Part shown: in pieces, positions 16,858 through 22,916 of the stretch
Layout of the letters: the number at the start of each line of letters is the position of its first letter
Position numbering within the stretch: the stretch's first letter is position 1
Program-made: the position numbers and the translations under genes
Notes under the pieces: model-generated
Told to the model about the DNA's origin: nothing
The model's database searches: none
The model's input: only the letters and a program-made list of their open reading frames with translations
DNA from: a virus
IMG/VR virus record: IMGVR_UViG_3300035698_000329
Span: 1-29,784 of that record
Length of the DNA: 29,784 nt
Strand: one strand, 5' to 3'

Positions 16858-18350
16858 CTCGCCGCCTTTTTCAATCGTATCCTCACCGCCTCGGTGATCT
16901 GGTCTTGTGTCGCCCCGCGCTGCTTGAGCACTTCCAGAACGTCGTAGTCTCCGGTTCCGGCAGTCAGGATGCGGTGCAGAAACACCTTGTCCTCTTTCTG
17001 CCCAGACCGGTGCAGCCGCTTGATGAACTGCCGGTACAATTCCAGTGACCAAGTGAGCCCGTACCAGACTGCAATGTTGCTTGCTTTCTGGAAGTTGAGA
17101 CCGTGCCCGGCGCTGGCCGGATGGGTCACGAGCATCTTGATCTTACCGGCGTTCCAATCCCGCATGTCGTGGGGGCTATCCCCAAAAACTCTGCACCACG
17201 GAAACCTTTTCTTGATAGCATCTTTATCAAATTTGAAACTATAGGCAACTAGTATTGGCCTACCCGCTGCTTCTTCGACGATGGATTCCAACACGTCCGT
17301 CTTGTGGCTGTGGATTTTGAAGGCACTGTGGTCCTCCCGGTATAGGCTCCCGTTGGCGTACTGAAGCAGCTTCCCTGTGAGCACTCCGTTGTTCACCGCT
17401 TCGATGACCTCGGGCTCTCCCCACTTGTCGAGAACTTCGATGGCCGTCTCCCGCTCGAAGTCCTTGTACCCCTGCATCTCTTTCTTGGTCATGTGGACGA
17501 CGTGATCGACCGGGATCATCGGCGGCAGGTCGAGGTAGTCCTCTTCGCGCAGAGAGAAGAAGATGTCTTCGATGCTCTCCATGATCTCCCGCTCTGCATG
17601 GGGGAAGGGGCTGACCTTACCGGTGTACCTGTCCGTGGCAAACCACCGCCGCTTGTACGCTTCCATGGACGAGCCCAGACGATCCCCTTGGTCGATGGCG
17701 AAGATCGGGCCGAAGAGGTCGATCAGGCCGTTGGGGCTGGGGGTGCCAGAGAGTTCGATGATCTTCTTGGTCTTGCCGTGGACCCGGTGCAGCACACCGA
17801 GTTCCGTGAGACCGGGGTCGCCCACGGTGCCATCTTTGCGCGGCTGCGGGTTGGTCTGGGTGACGCCCTTCTTGAGTCTGCTGGCCTCGTCGTAGACGAT
17901 CATGTCGAACGACCACCGCTTCATGCCGATGCCCTTCAGGAGCCAGCGCAAGTTCTCTCGGTTGATGATCGTGATTCGGGCAGGCCGCTTGAGGGCTTCT
18001 CGCCGCTCGACCGGGGTGCCGGTGATGACTCGATAGGTGAGGTGCCGGGCGAAGTCCCACTTGGCGATCTCTTCCGGCCACGTTTCCTCGGCCACGCGCA
18101 ACGGGGCGATGATCAGGATGTTCTTGATCAGGCCCTTGGCGACGAGATGCTGAATCGCCCAGAGGACGGCAGCCGTCTTTCCAAGGCCCATCTCTGCGCC
18201 GATGTACGTGCCGGGCAGGTCGATCATCTTCTGCGCCATCCACTTCTGGTACGGGCGGAAGTGGGCGTAGGTCAGCACTTCTTCAGGAGGGCCGTACAGC
18301 AGTTCGATGGCTTCGATGTCTGTGAGGTGCTTGGGGTTTACGTGCTTCAT
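16854..18350 (-). CDS. SNF2/DEAD-like superfamily 2 helicase
   Basis: A 498-residue ATPase has clear SF2 motifs in order: motif I AEMGLGKTAAVLW (about 52-64), Ia IIAPLRVAEETWPEEI, II MIVYDEASRLKK (DEAS in place of DEAH), III ELSGTPSPNGL. The C-terminal half has ILVAYSFKFDKDAIKK, motif V VTHPASAGHGLNFQKAS and motif VI RQFIKRLHRSGQKEDKV. This is the compact SNF2-type helicase common in phage replication operons, probably a DNA translocase in replication or recombination. It sits between VRR-NUC and terminase, overlapping both neighbours by ATGA, so all three are one translational unit. Confidence 0.92.
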   Translation of the reverse strand: MKHVNPKHLTDIEAIELLYGPPEEVLTYAHFRPYQKWMAQKMIDLPGTYIGAEMGLGKTAAVLWAIQHLVAKGLIKNILIIAPLRVAEETWPEEIAKWDFARHLTYRVITGTPVERREALKRPARITIINRENLRWLLKGIGMKRWSFDMIVYDEASRLKKGVTQTNPQPRKDGTVGDPGLTELGVLHRVHGKTKKIIELSGTPSPNGLIDLFGPIFAIDQGDRLGSSMEAYKRRWFATDRYTGKVSPFPHAEREIMESIEDIFFSLREEDYLDLPPMIPVDHVVHMTKKEMQGYKDFERETAIEVLDKWGEPEVIEAVNNGVLTGKLLQYANGSLYREDHSAFKIHSHKTDVLESIVEEAAGRPILVAYSFKFDKDAIKKRFPWCRVFGDSPHDMRDWNAGKIKMLVTHPASAGHGLNFQKASNIAVWYGLTWSLELYRQFIKRLHRSGQKEDKVFLHRILTAGTGDYDVLEVLKQRGATQDQITEAVRIRLKKAAR

Positions 18351-18670
18351 TGTAGCATCCTATCTATGTCGCCGAGGGTAGGTCCGCCGTTGTGCCCCGG
18401 CAGCAGCCAGAGGATGCGCAAGGCGTCTTCCACGTTGTCGCAAACATGGACTTCCATGCCTGCCTTCCTCATGCGCTCGTGTTCCCTGATCTGGGAGAGC
18501 CGAGGCTTCTCCCCGGGGGCTTTGAACTCGATCCAGACGACGCCACGATCTTCCCTTGCGAACACACGATCCGGGGCACCCTTGCGCCCCGGCCACTGCA
18601 CTTTCCGGCAGAAATAGTCAGCGGCTTCCGCCCGCCTGACAACTGGCATTTCGACTGCTGCTTCTCTCAT
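18347..18670 (-). CDS. VRR-NUC domain nuclease
   Basis: The start at ATG 18670 gives 107 residues beginning MREAAVEMPVVRRAEAADYF; AAGGG lies just before it and it overlaps the upstream stop as ATGA. The core GAPDRVFAREDRGVVWIEFK is the VRR-NUC signature, with Asp in the PD pair and the Glu-x-Lys that bind metal. A Gln (RLSQIREHERMRKAG) follows. This is a PD-(D/E)XK fold nuclease of the minimal phage type, reported for related proteins to act on branched DNA. It precedes the SNF2 helicase, a pairing common in phages, suggesting joint action on replication or recombination intermediates. Confidence 0.9.
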   Translation of the reverse strand: MREAAVEMPVVRRAEAADYFCRKVQWPGRKGAPDRVFAREDRGVVWIEFKAPGEKPRLSQIREHERMRKAGMEVHVCDNVEDALRILWLLPGHNGGPTLGDIDRMLQ

Positions 18671-18822
18671 GGTCCCTTGTTCAGGACCTTGCAGACTTGC
18701 GCCGCGTGCTGGTTCCAACTGTTGAAGGTGATCCCTCCGGGCCGGTCGATTAGGCGGCGACCGTAGAACTGATCGCCCCGCTTTGCCAACCCGATGCCAA
18801 ACCCATCCCAGACATAGTGCAT
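18667..18822 (-). CDS. Small unknown protein (51 aa)
   Basis: The ATG at 18822 lies just after the polymerase stop at 18825, with a GGAAGGA ribosome site inside the end of the polymerase gene. The product begins MHYVWDGFGIGLAKRGDQFY and ends in KVLNKGP. It overlaps the next gene as ATGA. The tight overlaps on both sides and a good ribosome site argue that it is a real gene. It has several aromatic and Gly residues and no membrane segment. I do not recognise a family. Confidence 0.65.
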   Translation of the reverse strand: MHYVWDGFGIGLAKRGDQFYGRRLIDRPGGITFNSWNQHAAQVCKVLNKGP

Positions 18823-18824
18823 GA

Positions 18825-21707
18825 TCAATCCTTCCTGAAAACCTTGGTGGTGAATCCCGCTGAGCCTAGCGGAAGATCGGGAGCCCAGCGAGGGTGTTCT
18901 TCCATGCACTCGATCAAGAGCGCCAGATCGCGGTCGGCGTTGGCCTCTTCGGTCACACAGATGATTTGGTCATGGACATGGAGCCGGATGTCCAACTGAT
19001 ACCGCTTGTGCGCCAGCATCATGCCGTTCCCCAGCAGGTCGCGGCTGATCGCTTGGTCCACGTTCTCTGTCAGCTTGCCCGGGTGCGTCTGCTGCCTGAC
19101 CCACTGCTTGCGCTCGTTGAGCCCCATGTAGGTGATCGTGTCCTTCATGTCGCCCCACGGGGCCTTACGCTTCTCAATCTTCGGGTGCTTGTAGTGAAGG
19201 TGACGGCCCGAGGGCAGCTTGATCCGCATGTACGGACCCTTGATGTCAAACGTGACCTGATCGAACGGTACGGGCTTGCCTGTGCGGATGCACTTCATGG
19301 CCGCGTCTTGGATGGCGTACCAGTAAGTCTTGACCTCTTTGAACTCCCGGCGGAACGTGTCCACGCTCAGCTTGGACTCCTCTGGCGTGAAGTGCTTGAC
19401 GCCCATGCCCCAAGCGTACCCGAGCAGGCCGGTCGCTTCGATCTCGCCTGTCTTCTCGTCCTCGTAAATCTGCCCGGGGCCGAGCATGTAGCCACAGTTA
19501 TGGGCTACGAGGCAACCATCGTCCGTCAGGACCGCGAACCGGGCATAGTCCCCGGTATTCAGGATGTCCCAAGTGTCTGCGGTTTCTGTTTTGCTCGGAA
19601 CGAGTTGCAAGTCGCAAGTTCCCCCGTTCGTAGTGCCCGTCGTTATCCGTTCTATCGACTTCCAGCCTACCGTCCGCTCCGAGATCGTCAAAGACGTGCT
19701 CGACCCAATCGAAAGAGGTGCTGAAGCGCATGAGTATTCCACGCCCTCCGTAGTAGCGATAGTTGTGATCCTCGGGGTTCTCGCAACGCGATCTCGCAGC
19801 ATAGAAACGACCTGCGAGTACGTCGAAAAGTTCCGCTCCAATCCTCTTTCCGAGATCGGAGCGACGGTTAGCCGAAGCGCATCCGGTGCAACTTCTGGAT
19901 AATCCTCGCACGAGGTTTGGTCTTGGTATGACTCGTTCTCGACCACATTTGCAGGAGCAAAGAAATAGCTTTCCGGTGCTCCGGGAAGAACCTTTTCCTT
20001 CGAGAACACGCCATTCCCCATACCGAGAGCCGACTTGAACGTCGGTTGCTGGAACACCGATTGGCACTCTTGCCATCCTTCTTGCGTAAGAAACCTGTGA
20101 TCAGGAGTAGCATGTAACCCGGACCTACTCAACACTTCTTGGTGCCCTTTGAAAACAACACCTTCATGCCGTACCCACTTCGCCCCGTCATGCAACCAAT
20201 CGTCATGGCAGAGTTCCACGAGAGCCTTCCAGCCCCGATGGGTCAGCACAGGGGTCTCTCCCTTCAGGCAGCCGAGAACGCCCGGCTTTGCGATGGTCCG
20301 CTTGGCCCCGTCGCCCGCATAATACTCTGCGATCAGCTTGTCGTAGGGCTGGTGGAACAGGTAGGTGGCGAAGTCCACGTAGGGGTCTCTGCCATGCTCG
20401 AAGACCGCAAGAATTTTACGGCACCGAGCCATCCAACCGAGCACCCTGTTCTCGATTGCGTTGAGGTCGGCGTCGATGAACATCATGCCGTCCGGGGCCT
20501 GCGAGGCCGGGCGGATGCAAGAGGCCAGCACGTCGAAGGTGTTGGGGTAGATCAGTTCGATTGATTCTCTGTCCAGCTTGGCGATATTGGCCGCGTGGAT
20601 TTCGATGCCCTTCTCGTACCGCTTCTCCGGGCGTGGGAGGTTCTGCGCCTGAAAGAGGCGACCGGCCCAGCGTGCGGTTCTCTGCGCCCCGGCGAACTGC
20701 AAGGTGTAGCGGAGCAGCCCGGACTGACCGTTGCCCTCCGGGACCGTGGCCTTCTGCAAGGCGTGGAATTTCTTGATCGACGAGCGTGAGAGTTCGAGCC
20801 TCAGATCGAGGGTCTCCATGAGTTCCGTGTTATACTGGAACTCCATCCACTGCATCTCGTCCCAATGGTCTGGCTTCTGATCGAAGTACGACCGCGCCTG
20901 TTTGACGTGGCCCTTCTTCAGGTCGTCGAACGGGTAGCCTTGGGACTGCAACCACGGCAGCAATTGCTTAGGCGACATGGGGTTCGCAAGCCGGGTCAGT
21001 TCTTGCATCTGGCGGAAGCCGATGGCGTATGATTCGTCGTACAGCTTGACCGCGTTGTGGACCATCTCAAGGTTGATCGGCAGTCCGCGACGGTTGATCG
21101 TCTGGTCCAGTTCCCACAGTTCCCACTCGTGATCCGGGGGCGCGTAGGGGTCGATCAGTTTCTTGATCTCGTACTCTGCGTCCGTGTCACCACGGTTGTA
21201 TTCCAGATAGCCTTCCCAATCTTCGAGGGCCTGATACCAGTACGTTCTGATCATCTCGCCCATGGACGCTTTGCGCCGCGACTTCGTTTCCATGGAGAAC
21301 TTGCGCATCAGTTTGGAGCCTGTCGCCAGCTTCAGCTTATCCATGGGGATGCCGACCGCTGGGCCTGCCTTTGCAAGCTGGCCGGGGTACGCGCAAAGCT
21401 GGGCCATCGCCATGGTGCAGCGCCACTGTGACACGTCCACAGGTACACCCAGACAGTTCTCGGTGACGTTCATCTCAAAGGGGGCGTTCCATGCCCACTT
21501 CTGCACCTCTGGGTCCACCAGAGCCTCACCGAACCACTTGGGCATGTCCTGACCTTCAGCGGGTATCCACTGCTGCTGCCGGGTGCCGTTGAGGATGGGG
21601 GCCATCATGAGAACTTCGGTGCTCGGGTCGCGTGAGTACACGTCGGAGCCGACCTTCGTCAGATCGGTCTTGCTGAAGGTCTCATAGTCGAAGTTCAGGA
21701 TGTCCAT
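18825..21707 (-). CDS. Family A DNA polymerase interrupted by an intein
   Basis: The 960-residue precursor has a 479-residue N-extein, a 258-residue intein and a 223-residue C-extein. The spliced enzyme of 702 residues is the size of T7-type polymerases. The N-terminal 3'-5' exonuclease shows LNFDYETFS (Asp7, Glu9), AWNAPFEMNV and EYNRGDTDAEYEI. Polymerase motif A is MFIDADLNAIENRV (Asp412). Motif B is RTIAKPGVLG (Arg470, Lys474) continued after splicing by CGYMLGPG. Motif C is RLHVHDQIICVTEE. The intein splits motif B between Lys474 and the Tyr of CGY, so the precursor should be inactive until spliced. The start overlaps the upstream stop as TAATG, with AAGGA before it. Confidence 0.95.
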   Translation of the reverse strand: MDILNFDYETFSKTDLTKVGSDVYSRDPSTEVLMMAPILNGTRQQQWIPAEGQDMPKWFGEALVDPEVQKWAWNAPFEMNVTENCLGVPVDVSQWRCTMAMAQLCAYPGQLAKAGPAVGIPMDKLKLATGSKLMRKFSMETKSRRKASMGEMIRTYWYQALEDWEGYLEYNRGDTDAEYEIKKLIDPYAPPDHEWELWELDQTINRRGLPINLEMVHNAVKLYDESYAIGFRQMQELTRLANPMSPKQLLPWLQSQGYPFDDLKKGHVKQARSYFDQKPDHWDEMQWMEFQYNTELMETLDLRLELSRSSIKKFHALQKATVPEGNGQSGLLRYTLQFAGAQRTARWAGRLFQAQNLPRPEKRYEKGIEIHAANIAKLDRESIELIYPNTFDVLASCIRPASQAPDGMMFIDADLNAIENRVLGWMARCRKILAVFEHGRDPYVDFATYLFHQPYDKLIAEYYAGDGAKRTIAKPGVLGCLKGETPVLTHRGWKALVELCHDDWLHDGAKWVRHEGVVFKGHQEVLSRSGLHATPDHRFLTQEGWQECQSVFQQPTFKSALGMGNGVFSKEKVLPGAPESYFFAPANVVENESYQDQTSCEDYPEVAPDALRLTVAPISERGLERNFSTYSQVVSMLRDRVARTPRITTIATTEGVEYSCASAPLSIGSSTSLTISERTVGWKSIERITTGTTNGGTCDLQLVPSKTETADTWDILNTGDYARFAVLTDDGCLVAHNCGYMLGPGQIYEDEKTGEIEATGLLGYAWGMGVKHFTPEESKLSVDTFRREFKEVKTYWYAIQDAAMKCIRTGKPVPFDQVTFDIKGPYMRIKLPSGRHLHYKHPKIEKRKAPWGDMKDTITYMGLNERKQWVRQQTHPGKLTENVDQAISRDLLGNGMMLAHKRYQLDIRLHVHDQIICVTEEANADRDLALLIECMEEHPRWAPDLPLGSAGFTTKVFRKD
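19498..20076 (-). CDS. HNH homing endonuclease nested out of frame in the intein
   Basis: A 192-residue protein is read on the same strand as the polymerase but in another frame (codons begin at the third base of polymerase codons). Residues 14-26 are QVGSRYGEWRVLE. Cysteines C40, C42, C44, C63 and C66 (LCSCKCGRE ... SRSCTGC) form a zinc-ribbon-like start typical of phage HNH proteins. Residues 95-115 read RSRCENPEDHNYRYYGGRGI. The HNH-like core is VDRTDNDGHYERGNLRLATR with EQNRNRR after it. The TAA stop (19500-19498) overlaps the last two intein codons. It uses AGA, CGA and GGA codons often, unlike neighbours. ATG 20076 or GTG 20067 may start it. It likely cuts intein-free polymerase alleles. 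Confidence 0.9.
   Translation of the reverse strand: MARVPIGVPATDVQVGSRYGEWRVLEGKGSSRSTGKLFLCSCKCGRERVIPRPNLVRGLSRSCTGCASANRRSDLGKRIGAELFDVLAGRFYAARSRCENPEDHNYRYYGGRGILMRFSTSFDWVEHVFDDLGADGRLEVDRTDNDGHYERGNLRLATRSEQNRNRRHLGHPEYRGLCPVRGPDGRWLPRSP
20077..20083 (-). promoter_or_regulatory. Internal ribosome site for the nested HNH gene
   Basis: The coding strand reads AAGAAGG directly before ATG 20076, too close for that codon. The fourth HNH codon is GTG (20067), which is 9 bases from this site, a workable spacing. The site is itself inside intein codons just after block B. In the HNH frame a TGA lies eight codons above the ATG, so translation must begin, or shift frame, in this short interval. 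Confidence 0.6.
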
Positions 21708-21889
21708 TATGGCTTCCTTCTAATCAGGACTAGGAAGATTACCGCGATCACAAACATGGCAAAGGGCCACAAGAGGACTGTGCCCACATAGGTCACGTAG
21801 AGAGCCCGGTTCTTGGGCTTCCCCTTCTCGGTATGGTAGAGGTGAATCGTCATGAGCAAGCCGCCCATGATCCACAAAAACGGCGTCAT
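21707..21889 (-). CDS. Small two-helix membrane protein
   Basis: A 60-residue protein has two hydrophobic segments: PFLWIMGGLLMTIHLY (residues 3-18, short) and YVTYVGTVLLWPFAMFVIAV extended to about residue 55, with a polar loop HTEKGKPKNRA between and a basic end RRKP. Start and stop overlap its neighbours (ATGA with the upstream gene, TAATG with the polymerase), so it is embedded in the replication operon and probably translated by coupling. Size and topology resemble class II holins or small membrane anchors, but no lysis gene is nearby. The role is unknown. Confidence 0.7.
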   Translation of the reverse strand: MTPFLWIMGGLLMTIHLYHTEKGKPKNRALYVTYVGTVLLWPFAMFVIAVIFLVLIRRKP

Positions 21890-22158
21890 TCTACGATCCT
21901 CGTGCGGACGCGACGGCTGCTTTTCGTAGACCAGAACGTGCTGCCAACCCCGCTCAGGAGCGTGTGGCCGTCCTTGGTGTAGTGGGTGACGCCTGTGCAG
22001 AGAGCCCAGCCGTTGACGGGAAATTCTACCATCATTCCGGGCATCACAGATTTGGCTGACCGGGAGATGACCCGACCGGGACTCTCGACCCGGACCTCGG
22101 TGTTCTGCTTCAACACTTCGCGGAGTTCGTCGAAGATTTCTTCAAGAGTTCTTGGCAT
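21886..22158 (-). CDS. Hypothetical protein (90 aa)
   Basis: It begins MPRTLEEIFDELREVLKQNT, an acidic amphipathic helix, and then turns beta-rich and basic (VRVESPGRVISRSAKSVMPG, ending SSRRVRTRIVE). It lies between the single-strand binding protein gene and the small membrane protein gene and overlaps the latter as ATGA. I recognise no family. Its place in the replication operon hints at an accessory role, but that is inference. Confidence 0.7.
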   Translation of the reverse strand: MPRTLEEIFDELREVLKQNTEVRVESPGRVISRSAKSVMPGMMVEFPVNGWALCTGVTHYTKDGHTLLSGVGSTFWSTKSSRRVRTRIVE

Positions 22159-22184
22159 GTTTGGTCCCCATGCTGAGCGTGAAA

Positions 22185-22207
22185 GGGGGCCGGTTGCCCA
22201 GCCCCCC
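22185..22207 (-). terminator. Weak terminator-like hairpin after SSB gene
   Basis: GGGGGC (22185-22190) pairs with GCCCCC (22201-22206), with extra GG/CC pairing inside the loop. On the minus strand the stem is followed by TTTC only. It lies 8 bases beyond the SSB stop and may lower read-through into the next genes, leaving SSB message in excess. Confidence 0.45.
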
Positions 22208-22214
22208 CAGATGC

Positions 22215-22898
22215 TTAGATCAGGCTATCTTCGCCGTCGCCATCTGTGTCGATGTCGTCGTCAAGTTCGCCCTCGTAAGACACGTCATCATCATCCAACA
22301 GATCGTCAGGATCACCACCACGGTTAGCAAAGGGCTCCCCGTCACGGAGGTACTGGACGGTCGAGAAGGAAGCGTTGATGCGATTCGGCATCTTGCGCTT
22401 GGGGTCTTTCTTCTGGCCGTACAGTTCGATGATGCCGTTCACATAGCACCCAGCATACGGTGCTCCCTTCCGGCCTTCTTCAGCCTCGATCCACTTGTCA
22501 TCGCTGCCCTTGCGGTTGGTGATGACACGAGGCGGATACTTCGCCGGGGAAGAGGCAGACAGGATATAGTGTCCTGCGTACTCGTCCCGTGGCGTCTGGA
22601 AGTGGTCGTCGTTGTCCCCATCTTTGAAGCAGGTCATGGACGCGGGAATCTTCGGCCAATCGGCCTCGGTCTCGCCCCATGCTTTCCGCTTCGCTTCACG
22701 AGAACCTGCCTTGATCAGGGCCAAAGTCTGTTTCAAGTTCGGGTTGTCTTCCTTCGGAATCATCAGAACACAATTGAAGGTCTTACGGGTCGTCCCGTCG
22801 TCGTTCTCTTGCTCCTGCGGTTCGAAGATGTGAGGGAACGACAAGCGTGCCCCTTTTACAACAACGGTGCGCGGGTCTCTTTTCTTTTCAGTAGCCAT
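22215..22898 (-). CDS. Single-strand DNA binding protein, DUF2815/Enc34 type
   Basis: A 227-residue protein contains the family pattern VVVKGARLSFPHIFEPQE near the start, then FNCVLMIPKEDNPNLKQTLA. Further motifs are WPKIPASMTCFKDGD, a YILSASSPAKYPPRVITNR beta stretch and YAGCYVNGIIELYGQ. These mark the OB-fold of DUF2815 (Enc34 SSB) proteins. The last 45 residues are very acidic (DDLLDDDDVSYEGELDDDID...), like other SSB tails that recruit partners. It lies next to the DUF2800 nuclease, a usual pairing. The ribosome site is weak (GAAAG, A-rich). It should coat single-stranded DNA during replication and recombination. Confidence 0.92.
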   Translation of the reverse strand: MATEKKRDPRTVVVKGARLSFPHIFEPQEQENDDGTTRKTFNCVLMIPKEDNPNLKQTLALIKAGSREAKRKAWGETEADWPKIPASMTCFKDGDNDDHFQTPRDEYAGHYILSASSPAKYPPRVITNRKGSDDKWIEAEEGRKGAPYAGCYVNGIIELYGQKKDPKRKMPNRINASFSTVQYLRDGEPFANRGGDPDDLLDDDDVSYEGELDDDIDTDGDGEDSLI

Positions 22899-22916
22899 TT
22901 TTTTCGTTCTTTCGGG

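Larger units (their letters stand above)
19497..20270 (-). mobile_element. Intein in polymerase motif B (258 aa)
   Basis: Block A is CLKGETPVLTHRGW with Cys1 as nucleophile. Block B is LHATPDHRFLT with TxxH (Thr55, His58). Block F is DTWDILNTGDYARFAVLT, and block G is CLVAHN with penultimate His257 and terminal Asn258, followed by extein Cys+1. All residues needed for standard class 1 splicing are present. Between blocks B and F the in-frame translation has no LAGLIDADG or HNH motif and is Ser/Thr-rich. It is the alternate-frame reading of a separate HNH gene (19498-20076). The insertion point lies in the most conserved part of the polymerase, a typical intein site. Confidence 0.93.

Noticed and set aside
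17493-18617. 374-residue plus-strand frame opposite helicase and VRR-NUC genes
   Set aside because: It is a shadow of two well-supported genes on the other strand and spans their overlap.
19868-20113. Third-frame 81-residue frame inside the intein
   Set aside because: It has a composition of a frame shadow (Arg/Ser/Lys-rich), no known motif and stops midway, unlike the HNH frame.
19497-20270. Two sequencing errors placing HNH in frame within the intein
   Set aside because: It would need one shift after block B and a compensating shift before block F. The HNH frame instead runs on past block F to the intein end, and the splicing frame is open throughout. It cannot be excluded without reads.
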